DNA of 63,869 nucleotides from Acidobacteriota bacterium (GCA_016213775.1 JACQZR010000217.1:1-63869), one strand, 5' to 3'; shown: positions 43,485 to 52,597, counted from the first letter of the stretch. Numbers and translations are program-made. The notes: generated from the sequence alone by a model not told the origin.

Positions 43485-43516
43485 AAAGGTCGTCCCCCCG
43501 GACGACCTTTTTGTTT
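43485..43516 (+). terminator. Rho-independent terminator
   Basis: A 10-bp perfect stem (AAAGGTCGTC with GACGACCTTT), a CCCCCG loop and a following T-rich run (TTTTTGTTTG) lie 24 bases after the PEP-CTERM stop. It ends that unit and could also serve the opposite gene at 43546-44046. Confidence 0.85.
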
Positions 43517-43545
43517 GTTCGAATGTCCAACCGCCACAAGTAGTG

Positions 43546-44046
43546 CTAGAGCTTCTTGTCAGCGCGGCGCAGGAGGCGGTAGAGGATCGGTGCCAGCGCG
43601 GCTATACCCGCCATCGAGCCAATCAGAACCTCGTGCTTTTTGAGAGCCAACACCCAATCCACGGAACTGATCTCGACGCCCGCCGCGTGAAGCAGGGATT
43701 GAAACCAGGTGGAGGTGGCGCCAAAACAGGCGCCGATAAGACCCATCGCGCAAGCTAAGGTGATCACCTGAATGGCGGTGATTGGACGGCCTGCGGCATC
43801 GATGGCCTCGCGGCGCGCTCGCATCTGCGCCTTCCACCAGATTCGGCCGGAGTCCGGAACGGCGGCGATCGTCATATCGTCGCTCTGACGATCGGTACGA
43901 ATGGCCCCCGCGACGAGAACGAGATCTGCGCAAACCGGGCACTGGCGCGCGTGCTCCACCAACTCCTGCCCACACCGGTGGGGCCAGGCGCATTCCACCA
44001 CCGCTGCCAACACCTCGGCTTCAAACGCGCAGCCCGATTCCTTCAT
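43546..44046 (-). CDS. Anti-sigma factor-like membrane protein
   Basis: The 166-residue protein has an N-terminal zinc-finger-like HxxxCxxC piece (EHARQCPVCADL) preceded by CAWPHRCGQEL, as in zf-HC2 anti-sigma factors. Two membrane segments follow (ITAIQVITLACAMGLIGACF, VLIGSMAGIAALAPILYRLL). It overlaps the ECF sigma gene by 4 bp (ATGA), which supports a sigma/anti-sigma pair. It would hold the sigma factor at the membrane until a signal arrives. Confidence 0.8.
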   Translation of the reverse strand: MKESGCAFEAEVLAAVVECAWPHRCGQELVEHARQCPVCADLVLVAGAIRTDRQSDDMTIAAVPDSGRIWWKAQMRARREAIDAAGRPITAIQVITLACAMGLIGACFGATSTWFQSLLHAAGVEISSVDWVLALKKHEVLIGSMAGIAALAPILYRLLRRADKKL

Positions 44047-44612
44047 TGCCCACCCCCTTTGCCGCCACGCAGCAGTTCAGCCAGTTTACGGCGAGCACGG
44101 AACAGCATCAGCTTCATGCTGGTTGCCTTGAGGCCGAGCGCCCCGGCGATTTCCTGGTGGGAGGCTCCTTCGCCGTAGGCCAGCCAGAGCATCGCGCGCT
44201 CGCGTGGTTTCAGCAGCGCCATGGCGCGTTCCACATCGGTGCCGGTCTCGCTCGGCCCCGGTCCCCCAGGGAGGCGCTCAATATCGTGTCCCGCAATCGC
44301 GGCAGGCAGGCGCACCAAACTGCGACGCCTCGCATCATGTGCGAGGTTGGTCGCGATCCGGTAAAGATAGTTGCGGCGGTGGGATTCGCTTTCGTGATCG
44401 GGCTTGGCGCGGAGGAAGCGGTAGAAGGCCTCCTGGAGCAGATCCTCGGCCAGTTGGCGGTCTCCGGTGATGCGCGCGAGGTACGACATGATCCCCGGCG
44501 CCGTCCGGTTGTAGAATGCCCGGAACGTATCCTCGTCCATCATGAAGCTCGCGCTCGCCACATGAAGGGCTTCCAGTAGGGTGCCATCGTTGCAGGTGAA
44601 TTCCGGTCTCAT
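44043..44612 (-). CDS. ECF RNA polymerase sigma factor
   Basis: It is 189 residues. Region 2 reads FRAFYNRTAPGIMSYLARIT and QLAEDLLQEAFYRFLRAKPD, with YLYRIATNLAHD. Region 4 reads LKPRERAMLWLAYGEGASHQ and EIAGALGLKATSMKLMLFRA. Both regions are full length. It should direct transcription of an extracytoplasmic stress set. The order on the minus strand is membrane protein, sigma, anti-sigma, with 6-bp and 4-bp junctions. An in-frame ATG at 44543 is possible but less likely. Confidence 0.92.
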   Translation of the reverse strand: MRPEFTCNDGTLLEALHVASASFMMDEDTFRAFYNRTAPGIMSYLARITGDRQLAEDLLQEAFYRFLRAKPDHESESHRRNYLYRIATNLAHDARRRSLVRLPAAIAGHDIERLPGGPGPSETGTDVERAMALLKPRERAMLWLAYGEGASHQEIAGALGLKATSMKLMLFRARRKLAELLRGGKGGGQ

Positions 44613-44618
44613 GTGCGA

Positions 44619-45503
44619 TTAACCTTGCAGGCCCGCGCCCGGGTCGTTGGAGCGCGGAGTCTCTATCAATCCCAGTCTACGGGAAATCAGGAACGAAACG
44701 GCAGCGGAGAGGACAAATCCAGCGCCAAGCGCCAGACCCAGCGTACCCATACCGCTGAGCGCTTCCGCGCTCTCCCCCCTCACGCGGCCGCTCACCAGGA
44801 AGAACCCGGCGCCGAGCGCCGCCAGCACAATACCGCCCTGCAAGGCCCACAGGATGCGGCTGAGCGGAGCGTTCATTGCTCTTGGACCTGCATCGAGGGT
44901 GATGGGGGACGACTCCAGGAACTTCGCGCCCGGCTTGGATTGCATGTAGGCAATGATCTCTTCATTGTTCGAGAAGCGGTCCAGGAGTTTCGTGTGAACA
45001 TCGGTCTGGATTTTGGTGAGACGGCTCCAGCGGCGGTAGTCGACGAATGTGCGGATCAGCCAGGTCAGGAGCCCGATCCCCAGGCTGAACCCCGCGAACA
45101 CCGCGATGCCGCCCATGAGGTCGTGTATCATTTCCGTCGTCTGCGATCGTTGCTGCCGCTCGCGGTAATGCTCTGCACCCGTGCCGAAGTAGTAGCTGGG
45201 GTTGCGGATCACATCGGGGTGGCGCGCCAGGAACGCGCCCAGCACCGGGTACGCCGCCATGTAGCCCTGATTGGTGAGCAGCGAGGGGTCGAGCGCGAAG
45301 ATGCTGCGGGTTGTGGGCGGATGCTTCTCCAGGAGCCGGTGGAGTTCCTCTCGAGTGCGGTTAGCGTCCTGCTGTTCCACCGTCACCACCTGGGCGACGC
45401 CGGGGGAAGTCACCACAGGCGCCGTCTGCACCGGAGCCTTGGTGGGTTGTTGGGCGATTGCGGCCGCCGCGAGTATGCCCGTCAAGAATACTGTTTTGAT
45501 CAT
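44619..45503 (-). CDS. Hypothetical membrane protein of the sigma operon
   Basis: The product is 294 residues with a signal peptide (MIKTVFLTGILAAAAIAQ) and later three hydrophobic segments (GGIAVFAGFSLGIGLLTWLI, GGIVLAALGAGFFLVSGRV, GTLGLALGAGFVLSAAVSFL). The stretch between has RRWSRLTKIQTDVHTKLLDR, helical and charged. I do not recognise the family. It is the first gene of the sigma/anti-sigma operon, so it may sense the signal or be its target. Confidence 0.7.
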   Translation of the reverse strand: MIKTVFLTGILAAAAIAQQPTKAPVQTAPVVTSPGVAQVVTVEQQDANRTREELHRLLEKHPPTTRSIFALDPSLLTNQGYMAAYPVLGAFLARHPDVIRNPSYYFGTGAEHYRERQQRSQTTEMIHDLMGGIAVFAGFSLGIGLLTWLIRTFVDYRRWSRLTKIQTDVHTKLLDRFSNNEEIIAYMQSKPGAKFLESSPITLDAGPRAMNAPLSRILWALQGGIVLAALGAGFFLVSGRVRGESAEALSGMGTLGLALGAGFVLSAAVSFLISRRLGLIETPRSNDPGAGLQG

Positions 45504-45561
45504 GAAGCGAATAACCTCTTGCGATTGGTATTACGCAGCGGTGCCAGCCGGGTTCACTGGG

Positions 45562-48500
45562 TTATCGGGATTTGCCGTGCTCGGTGAGATCGCCGGCGGG
45601 TAAATCGGGGCACGTCTTGCGATATGGCTCGGTCGGGCTGACGTATCTGCGCCACTCCGCGAGCGTCAGGTTGCGGCTGGCTCGGGCGCAAAGCGCCGGC
45701 AGCCAACGTGCCGGATCGAAATCCATCGTGGCGAGCGAAGACACCCAGGAACTGAGAATGAGCTGCTTCCCATCGGGGGTGAACCCGCCCACTGTGTAGG
45801 GCTGGTCAGTGACAATGGGTTCCCCCAGTTGCTGACCGTTCTCCACGTCCCACATCAGCAGTTGCGGCTTCTCCTGAGAATTGCAGGTATTGGCCAGAAT
45901 CTTCCCATTAGGCGAGAACACCAGGCTGGTATCGCACTGTTGAGGACTTTGCAAAGCTGTGGCGTAGCGCAACTCGCCGGTGCTCTTGAACACGTCTATG
46001 TCCAGGAGACGAATCCGTTCCCGGCTGGCGGTGGCAAGAGTTCTTCCGTCAGGACTGAACACAACCCGGCGCGCACTGCCGGGCAACAATTGCGCTGATC
46101 CTCCTCTGGAGGCAAGGTCCCATATCCGAACCTCCTGTTCATTGCCGGCCGCCAGGATGTGCTCCTTGGGGCTGAACGCTACGTCGGAATAGAGATTGCC
46201 GGTGTTGCCGCCCGCGGGCAACTCCATCAGGAAGCGAGGCGTCTTCCAATCGCTGATGTCGTAGACCACCACGACGAACCGGTTGTAGTCGTAAGAGTTG
46301 GGGTCATAGAGTCCGATCCCCAAAAGCCGGCTGTCGTGGCTGACAGCCATGCAAGATACATGTCGCGGAACCGGATGGCGTCCATCGGACAAGGTCGTCC
46401 GGCTTGGACTGAATTCACCAAGCCGGGCGCGGTTCCAATCCGGGGCGGTAGAGGTCAAGGCGGCATAATCCCAGAAGGTGACTTTTGCGGCGCCGTCACC
46501 CACCAGCAGCAGTTTCCCGTTCGGGCTGATGGCCAATGTGGGACGCCAACCTCCAAATCTCAGGTTTGCGAACCTCACTTCCGGGCTGAGGATCGGGGTG
46601 GCCACCGGAGACTGGCGGCTGGCGTCAGGCGCTCCTTGCGGCAGGCCCAACCGCGTCAGAGTGAGCCGCGGATCCAAGGCGGAAATCGAGGCAAACCACT
46701 TTCCATCGGGAGCGATGGCGACACTCTTCACGCCCTCCTGGGCAATATACCGCCGTTGGTCAAGCTCCGCGCTGAGGGCTGTAATCGAAAAGTTGGAGAC
46801 CGACCTTGACAGATTCCAGACCCAGACTCGCGGATCGTTAGTGGCCACGGTTGCCAGGACTTGTTGCTCGAAGCCCAAGGCCATGGACCGAACCTCATTG
46901 GAATGGCCCCGCAGAGTCTCCAGTTCCTCACCCGATGGGATCCGCACGAGACGGACTGCTCCGTCCTTTGCCCCAATGGCAACACGGCGCCGCGAGTATT
47001 GAGTCACCAGTTCCGTGGGGGGGTGGCCTGTAAACTTCAGGCTGATCGACTGAACTTTTCCTTCGTTTTCCGGGCGCACCAGGGACAAACTATCGAATCC
47101 CAACCCTATCCGTTGCCAGGGGCCCTGAGGAGGACCAAAGAACTCCCAGGAGGTTTCGATGCGCCGCCCGCTCATGCCAGCCGGTTTGGCGAGGTCGGAA
47201 GTATCCCAGAGGTATGCCCCAGTGACGAGGCTGAGGGAGAGCATCTCCTTGCCGTCCGGACGGAAGGAAATGCGCACAACCTCATCCGGCTGCGATTGGG
47301 GCATCTTATCTTTCACAAAAAAGAAAGGCCCCACCTGACGCAGCCTCCTATTGTCCTCGATGCGGAACAGTTCGACGCTTCCATCCTTCGTCCCGGCGAC
47401 AAGGTGGGCCCCACTGGGACTGAACGCTAAGGGCATGCGGCCACTGCGGTTGGACGCGGCCGCGGAGGCGTGGGTCAACTCGATCCACGGGGCCTGATCG
47501 AGGATGCGGTAGAGGCTGATGATTCCGTTGGAGTGCGCCGCCGCCAGCAACCCGTTGACACCCATGGCGAGGTTTACCACTTCTCCGGCCAGGGGTTTGA
47601 CGGGCTCCCCGACAGGAAGCAAGTTCCGGTTCCAGAGGCGAATGGTCCCATTCTGGCTACTGGCGGAGACCAGCAACCCCAGCTTGTCGTGAAACGCAGC
47701 CGCCACAACGGCGGTGTCGTGATGCAGCAGCCCGCGCAGGCGGCGCGAGAGGTCAAATGCTTCATAGAGAGCGGTGAAGGTGGGGTGCGAAGGCTCACGA
47801 CGCCAGGCTTCCATTGCCAGCAGGATCTTCCTGTCTATGTGGTCGCTCTGTTCGGCCAGGCTCTGGGAAACGATTCTGCCGATGTTGGCGGCACGGGCGT
47901 TACGTTCGGCAACCTCCGCCGAATTCATCGCCAGCCCGCGCTGCTTGTCCGCCTCCAGTTCCGACTGCGCCGCCTCATCGGCTTCCACTTCGGCCAGCAC
48001 CCGCGCGCATTCCGCCTTTCGGGCTTCTGTATCGGCCTTGGATTTCGCCTCCACCGCCACGCCCTCCGCCCTAATCGCCTGCTCGCGGGCAAACCAGGCG
48101 AAAAGAGCCACACCCACCACTACCAACATCCCAGCGAGCAGATAACGGTTGCGGTGTTGCAGCTTCCGATTCGCCTCGGCGATCTGCCGCGCCGCCTCCA
48201 ACTCACGTAGACGCGCGGCCTCAGCCTCTTCCGACGCTTCCAGGAATTCCGCCTCATCCGGCTGCAACTGGTGCGACAGCGCCCATGTGCGGGCCGCCTC
48301 CAGAGCGTTGCCGCGCAGCAGCCGGTCGCTGTCTTTGGCGGGCAGCCACAACTCACATGCACGCTCCAGGTCGCTGAGGTTTTCCTCGCGCCAGGTCTTA
48401 TTGTTGGCGCGCACCGGGCCGATCAGCCGGTCGTGCGCGAGCTCATACCAGATGGACCCCAGACGCCGGTCAGACCGCACCAGGTACGAATTCACCAGAT

Positions 48501-49590
48501 CCGGCAGCGCCGCATTCACCTGCACGGTGCGTTCATCGCCGCGCTGCCGCACCTGCCCGCGCGTGGCCAGGTCGGTGATCAGATTGCGATCAAACCAATC
48601 GCGCAGGATTCGCTCCGGAGTGCCTCGCGCGGCCGAAACGCGGGTGACGATGTCCTGGTAGTAAGCCTGGAGAGCCGCATCGATACCTTCGTCCCCTCTG
48701 ACGTGATCGGGGAGAATGCACGTAACCCCGACCGGCTTGGACGGGTCCGACACCCACGCCAGATACTGGTTCCACAGACGCAGGCATACCACCTGCAACT
48801 GGACCGGCTCCACATACTCTCCCACCTGCTTCACCGGCTCGCCCACTTCGTTCTGCACGGTCATCGTGCTCAGGTTTTCAGCGAGCGCCCGCGCCGCCTC
48901 TGTGGTGAACTCCAGCTTTGGTGTTACAGCCAGCGTATTCACTGGTCCTTGAATCCCCTGAATCGCCTGCTCGGTTTTGGGAAGATCCAACCGGTAGGTG
49001 CTTGCCATACGCGTCGGTACGTAGCGCTGGTAGGAATCGAGGCCGGCGAGATAATCCTCGCGCATGGCGAACAGCGCCCATCTTCCGTTGCAACTGAGAA
49101 GCTGTCCGAGTTGCTCGAAAAACGCCTGCTTGGCGGGGCGATTCATCGGATCGATGGTGAGGACCTCCTCGAACTGATCGAACAGGAGCAGTTCGCCGTT
49201 CACTTCAGAGCCGAAGTAATCGGAGAGCGTCATCCGTGCCAGGCGCGCGACGTCGGGAGTCTTCCCCTCGGCTTCTTCCAGGGTCACCAGCGCACTAAGG
49301 ACGTAGCGGTTGCATTCCAGGTGCGGAGGCGGCTCCGCATGCACGCGCATCACGCGGCGCACCGTGAACCCGCGGCGCGCCATTACCGGGGCCACACCTG
49401 CCTGCACCAGCGAACTCTTGCCCGCGCCGGAAGGCGAGTAGAGGAGCACGATGCGCTCGGAAATGAGCAGATCGCGCACGTTCGCCACTTCGCGCTGGCG
49501 TCCGAAGAGCTTGCCTTCTTCGGTAATGGGGACGGGCCCGGCATAAGGGCAGGCAGCGACGTCCCGTCCTGCGTTCGCGTCTTTGCTCAC
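45562..49590 (-). CDS. nSTAND1-type NTPase with transmembrane helix and WD40 repeats
   Basis: This 1342-residue protein has a P-loop STAND domain at its N-terminus: RLFGRQ-like KLFGRQREVANVRDLL, Walker A SPSGAGKSS (52-60), Walker B LLLFDQFEEVLTI (135-147), and helical stretches to about 420. A membrane helix (LLAGMLVVVGVALFAWFARE) lies near 485-505, then an Ala/Glu-rich coiled coil (EARKAECARVLAEVEADEAA), then a C-terminal WD40 array from about 590 (for example LLHHDTAVVAAAFHDKLGLL and RGHSNEVRSMALGFEQQVLA). STAND proteins are signal-driven switches, some in stress and phage defence. No effector domain such as a nuclease or TIR is seen here. Confidence 0.88.
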   Translation of the reverse strand: MSKDANAGRDVAACPYAGPVPITEEGKLFGRQREVANVRDLLISERIVLLYSPSGAGKSSLVQAGVAPVMARRGFTVRRVMRVHAEPPPHLECNRYVLSALVTLEEAEGKTPDVARLARMTLSDYFGSEVNGELLLFDQFEEVLTIDPMNRPAKQAFFEQLGQLLSCNGRWALFAMREDYLAGLDSYQRYVPTRMASTYRLDLPKTEQAIQGIQGPVNTLAVTPKLEFTTEAARALAENLSTMTVQNEVGEPVKQVGEYVEPVQLQVVCLRLWNQYLAWVSDPSKPVGVTCILPDHVRGDEGIDAALQAYYQDIVTRVSAARGTPERILRDWFDRNLITDLATRGQVRQRGDERTVQVNAALPDLVNSYLVRSDRRLGSIWYELAHDRLIGPVRANNKTWREENLSDLERACELWLPAKDSDRLLRGNALEAARTWALSHQLQPDEAEFLEASEEAEAARLRELEAARQIAEANRKLQHRNRYLLAGMLVVVGVALFAWFAREQAIRAEGVAVEAKSKADTEARKAECARVLAEVEADEAAQSELEADKQRGLAMNSAEVAERNARAANIGRIVSQSLAEQSDHIDRKILLAMEAWRREPSHPTFTALYEAFDLSRRLRGLLHHDTAVVAAAFHDKLGLLVSASSQNGTIRLWNRNLLPVGEPVKPLAGEVVNLAMGVNGLLAAAHSNGIISLYRILDQAPWIELTHASAAASNRSGRMPLAFSPSGAHLVAGTKDGSVELFRIEDNRRLRQVGPFFFVKDKMPQSQPDEVVRISFRPDGKEMLSLSLVTGAYLWDTSDLAKPAGMSGRRIETSWEFFGPPQGPWQRIGLGFDSLSLVRPENEGKVQSISLKFTGHPPTELVTQYSRRRVAIGAKDGAVRLVRIPSGEELETLRGHSNEVRSMALGFEQQVLATVATNDPRVWVWNLSRSVSNFSITALSAELDQRRYIAQEGVKSVAIAPDGKWFASISALDPRLTLTRLGLPQGAPDASRQSPVATPILSPEVRFANLRFGGWRPTLAISPNGKLLLVGDGAAKVTFWDYAALTSTAPDWNRARLGEFSPSRTTLSDGRHPVPRHVSCMAVSHDSRLLGIGLYDPNSYDYNRFVVVVYDISDWKTPRFLMELPAGGNTGNLYSDVAFSPKEHILAAGNEQEVRIWDLASRGGSAQLLPGSARRVVFSPDGRTLATASRERIRLLDIDVFKSTGELRYATALQSPQQCDTSLVFSPNGKILANTCNSQEKPQLLMWDVENGQQLGEPIVTDQPYTVGGFTPDGKQLILSSWVSSLATMDFDPARWLPALCARASRNLTLAEWRRYVSPTEPYRKTCPDLPAGDLTEHGKSR

Positions 49591-49602
49591 GGTCCAGTTA
49601 TT

Positions 49603-50679
49603 CTACCCCAGGCAGAACACTTTCCCATCCTGCGTCGCGATCACGACTTTCCCCGCGCCCAAGGCGGGCGACGATGATACAGGCGCACCAGCCTCGAATT
49701 CGAAAAGCTTGGTTCCCTTGGCCGCATCCAGCACGTAAAGGCGGCCGTCATTGGAGCCCACATAGACGCGGCCTTGCGCAATCGCCGGTGACGATTCCAC
49801 GCGGGCGCGGGTGGCAAACTCCCAGATCGACTTGCCTGTCTTGGCATCGAGCGCGTGCACGATCTTGTCCCGTCCGCCGAGGATCACTCTTCCCTGAAAA
49901 ATCGCCGCGCTCGAATAGAACGGAAACTTTCGCGTCGGGTGCTCATACTTCCAGGCGATCCGTTTGGCCTTGCGGTCGAGCCCGAAAACCTCGTTCCCAT
50001 AGGAGCCGACGAAAAACATATCGCCGAGAATCGCCGGCGACGCGCCCATATAGGAGCCGGTCTTGATCTCGTAGACTTCCTTGCCGTCCTTGATGTTGAT
50101 GGCGCGGAAAATCCCGTCACAGCCACTGATGTAGGCCAGTCCGCCCTCCACCGCCGATGTGGCGTGCACCTGCCCGTTGGTGGTGAAATTCCAGATCTTC
50201 TTGCCGGTTTTCAAATCAAGGCAATAGAGGTTGGAGTCGTAGGAGCCGATGAGCACGCGGTCGCCCACCACCACCGGCGAGGACTTGATTTCACCGCTCG
50301 TGGCAAAAGCCCAGACCTGCTTTCCATCGCTCGCGTTCACCGCGTACACGGTGCCGCCCAGATCCCCCACCAGCACCAGCCCGGCAGCCACCGCCGGTGA
50401 GGATTCCCCGATCCCTTCCTTCGTCTTGAACTTCCACTTCGGCTTGCCCGTCGCCAGATCGAGTGCCAGCAATTCCAGGGTCTGCGATCCGATGTAGACC
50501 GTCCCGTTGTCGATGGCCGGCGACGATTCAATCGCGTCACCTGCCTCATACGTCCACAGGACCTTCAATTGGGCCGGGATGTTCTCTTGCGAAATCCCCG
50601 TAAGTTGCGGATTGCCACGGAACTGCGGCCATTGGGCCTGCAATGCGGTGGCGAAAGCGAGTGCCGTTACCAGGCGCAT
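49603..50679 (-). CDS. Secreted PQQ-type beta-propeller protein
   Basis: The protein is 358 residues with a signal peptide (LVTALAFATALQAQ). Seven blades repeat the motif with GKPKWKFKTKEGIGESSPAV, LVLVGDLGGTVYAVNASDGK, VLIGSYDSNLYCLDLKTGKK and VYVGSNDGRLYVLDAAKGTK, as in PQQ-dependent dehydrogenase or BamB propellers. It lacks the dehydrogenase catalytic residues, so it is likely a scaffold in the outer membrane or periplasm. It overlaps the upstream iron alcohol dehydrogenase gene by 13 bp. Confidence 0.87.
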   Translation of the reverse strand: MRLVTALAFATALQAQWPQFRGNPQLTGISQENIPAQLKVLWTYEAGDAIESSPAIDNGTVYIGSQTLELLALDLATGKPKWKFKTKEGIGESSPAVAAGLVLVGDLGGTVYAVNASDGKQVWAFATSGEIKSSPVVVGDRVLIGSYDSNLYCLDLKTGKKIWNFTTNGQVHATSAVEGGLAYISGCDGIFRAINIKDGKEVYEIKTGSYMGASPAILGDMFFVGSYGNEVFGLDRKAKRIAWKYEHPTRKFPFYSSAAIFQGRVILGGRDKIVHALDAKTGKSIWEFATRARVESSPAIAQGRVYVGSNDGRLYVLDAAKGTKLFEFEAGAPVSSSPALGAGKVVIATQDGKVFCLG

Positions 50680-51770
50680 TCGTAAATCTCCCTCGCCGCG
50701 GCCGCGTCAAAGGGCCGCGGATTAAACTTTCCAGTCCATTGCAGGGCAGCCGCTTCCGACAACCTTGCCAGATCCTCTTCCGGAACATCGATGGATTTGA
50801 GACGTAGCGGCAACCCGGCAGCCGTCGCCAATTCCTGCAAACGCGGCGCCAGATCCGGAGCGAGCGACTCATAGGCGCCGTCCACAGCCGAGGTGTTGAA
50901 CCGGACCACGTGATGCAGCAGCAGCGCAATCGCAACGCCGTGTGTGGTGCCATACGACGCCGTCAGCGGGTTGGCGCAGGCGTGCGTCGCCCCGAGCATC
51001 GAATTCTCGATGGCCGTTCCCGCCATGTGCGCTCCCAGCAACATGCCGCCCATGGCGTCGTGATCGTACGGATCGGCCAGCACTTTCTCAAAGGAACGGT
51101 TGAGCAGCTTCCAGGCTTCGCGCGAAAACGCCAGCGAGATCGCGTTCCGCTTGGTGGTGACCCAGGTTTCCACGGCATGCGAGATCGCATCATAGCCCGC
51201 GGTGGCAATCACACTTTGCGGCGCGGTGGCGCACAACACCGGGTCGAGCAGGGCAAGCTTGAAGGCCACCTTGGGATCACCACACGCCATCTTTACGTGC
51301 GTCTCGGCATCGGAGATCAGCGCGTAGCTCTGTCCCTCTGACCCTGTACCCGCCGTTGTCGGCACGGCAATCATCGGCAGCATCGGCTTGGACGCCTTGC
51401 CGTAGCCCCAGTAGTCCCGCATCGTGCCGCCGTTGGTCAGCAGGAAGTTGATCGCCTTGCCGCAGTCCATTGAACTGCCGCCGCCCAGCGCAATGATCGA
51501 ATCGATGTCCTGCGAGGCCGCGAACTGACGGCCCACCTCGGTCATCACAGTGTCGGGATTTTCGTGGAAGTCGTGAAAGGCGGCGACGGCAACACCGGCG
51601 TCCATCAGCAGCCGGATGGCGGTATCCACGTAGCCGGCCTCGCGGATACCGGGATCGGACACCAGCAGCGTCCGCCGGAAGCCCAATTCGCGAGCCTGGG
51701 TTCCGAGTGTTTCGTGTGCGCCGGGTCCGAACAAAACCCGGGTACGCGGATGATAGTCGAGTGTGATCAT
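50667..51770 (-). CDS. Iron-containing alcohol dehydrogenase
   Basis: It is 367 residues from ATG 51770 (MITLDYHPRTRVLFGPGAHE). The nucleotide-binding GGGSSMDCGKAINFL and PTTAGTGSEGQSYA match group III alcohol dehydrogenases. The metal-binding set includes Asp in ATAGYDAISHAVE and His in MLGATHACANPL plus GTTHGVAIALLLHHV. It oxidises an alcohol or reduces an aldehyde with NAD(P), with Fe(II) as cofactor. The substrate is unknown. The frame is open upstream of the ATG but reads as non-protein. Confidence 0.92.
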   Translation of the reverse strand: MITLDYHPRTRVLFGPGAHETLGTQARELGFRRTLLVSDPGIREAGYVDTAIRLLMDAGVAVAAFHDFHENPDTVMTEVGRQFAASQDIDSIIALGGGSSMDCGKAINFLLTNGGTMRDYWGYGKASKPMLPMIAVPTTAGTGSEGQSYALISDAETHVKMACGDPKVAFKLALLDPVLCATAPQSVIATAGYDAISHAVETWVTTKRNAISLAFSREAWKLLNRSFEKVLADPYDHDAMGGMLLGAHMAGTAIENSMLGATHACANPLTASYGTTHGVAIALLLHHVVRFNTSAVDGAYESLAPDLAPRLQELATAAGLPLRLKSIDVPEEDLARLSEAAALQWTGKFNPRPFDAAAAREIYECAW

Positions 51771-51876
51771 GCGGGAGGGTACTAACTCCAGTTTCGCGCA
51801 AAAAGCGGTGTAACGGATTGCCGTCCGAAGGGACAATCTGACCTGATAGCTTCTTGCAGAATCCATACAGGCCCGA

Positions 51877-52050
51877 TTACTCACTGTCGCGGCGCATGCC
51901 CTTGAGCGCGATGGCGAACGAGGCCACCTCTGCCGGCAGCGAGAATGGCGCGAATTGTCCGGCCACCTCCTGCTCGAAAGCGACGGTCGATAGTGCCTTG
52001 CCAAGGCGAGGAGTTTCCAGTAAGGTAAGGAGTTGTATACAACCAAGCAC
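51877..52050 (-). other. Possible small or remnant ORF
   Basis: A 57-codon frame from GTG 52050 reads GCIQLLTLLETPRLGKALST and later FAPFSLPAEVASFAIALKGM. Its composition is protein-like, but no family is recognised, and it overlaps the palindrome at 52032-52043. It may be the tail of a lost gene. Nothing else is seen in the 51771-52055 gap. Confidence 0.25.
52032..52043. promoter_or_regulatory. Perfect palindrome, candidate TA operator
   Basis: GTTGTATACAAC is a perfect 12-bp palindrome 12 bases before the antitoxin ATG (52056). Ribbon-helix-helix antitoxins usually bind short palindromes overlapping their own promoter, so this is a good candidate autoregulatory site. The TATAC part could also serve as a -10 element. 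Confidence 0.6.
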
Positions 52051-52055
52051 AACCT

Positions 52056-52313
52056 ATGACAAGTACCATTTCCATTCGCCTTGATACCGAAACGAAGATG
52101 CGGCTGGAACTTCTGTCAGAACGTTCCAAGCGCTCGAAATCCTTCCTCGCGGCGGAAGCGATCGCACAATACGTCGAGTCGCAGGAGTGGCAGTTAGGCG
52201 AGATTCAGGAGGGGCTCATGGACCTTGACGAAGGGCGTTCAGCAAGCCACGACAAGGTTTCCACATGGCTCAAATCGTGGGGAAAGCGTTCAGAGGGTAA
52301 AGCGCCGCGGTGA
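52056..52313 (+). CDS. Ribbon-helix-helix antitoxin (ParD/RelB-like)
   Basis: The 85-residue protein begins MTSTISIRLDTETKMRLELL, a ribbon strand followed by helix one, then SKRSKSFLAAEAIAQYVES as helix two of a CopG/ParD-type DNA-binding domain. The tail (QEGLMDLDEGRSASHDKVST) would bind the toxin. It overlaps the toxin start (GTGA at 52310-52313). A palindrome just upstream is probably its operator. Confidence 0.9.
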   Translation: MTSTISIRLDTETKMRLELLSERSKRSKSFLAAEAIAQYVESQEWQLGEIQEGLMDLDEGRSASHDKVSTWLKSWGKRSEGKAPR

Positions 52314-52597
52314 AGATCATCTGGTCCCGCCGCGCCATCCGGCATCTGGTGGCACTCCGCCATCACATCGCGAAAGACAGCCCGGACAATGCGGCTCTGG
52401 TTGCGGATCGAATCTTGAAGAGTGTGGACCTGCTCACCACGCAGCCTCAAGTGGGCAGACCTGGCCGTGTTCCCGGAACACGGGAACTCATCATTTCGGG
52501 AACTCCTTACGTTATTCCTTATCGAGTTCGAAAAGAGTCTCTCGAACTCATCGCCGTATTTCACGGCAGGCAACGCTGGCCGCGGAAGTTCTCTTAA
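52310..52597 (+). CDS. RelE/ParE superfamily toxin
   Basis: It is 95 residues with a GTG start. The sequence MKIIWSRRAIRHLVALRHHI and RILKSVDLLTTQPQVGRPGR, then VIPYRVRKESLELIAVFHGR, is the RelE/ParE fold. The conserved C-terminal RVRKESLELIAVFHGRQRWP resembles ParE-like mRNA interferase or gyrase toxins, more often described as ParE. It is coupled to the antitoxin by a 4-bp overlap. Which target (ribosome or gyrase) applies cannot be told. Confidence 0.9.
   Translation: MKIIWSRRAIRHLVALRHHIAKDSPDNAALVADRILKSVDLLTTQPQVGRPGRVPGTRELIISGTPYVIPYRVRKESLELIAVFHGRQRWPRKFS

Noticed and set aside
43546-44612. tRNA or small RNA gene in the sigma operon or in the gaps around it
   Set aside because: The gaps are under 100 bases and show no cloverleaf or tRNA T-loop sequence; the only clear structure is the terminator at 43485-43516.
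45562-49590. Possibility of a CRISPR array or tandem DNA repeat within the WD40 region
   Set aside because: The repeats are at protein level only; no regularly spaced identical DNA units are visible here or elsewhere in the window.
48271-49677. 468-codon plus-strand frame over the STAND NTPase
   Set aside because: Antisense to Walker A and B motifs; compositionally a shadow.
51771-52055. N-terminal extension of the alcohol dehydrogenase to 52052
   Set aside because: The first 94 residues of the open frame are Arg/Ser-rich with no similarity to the family, and ATG 51770 gives the standard start.
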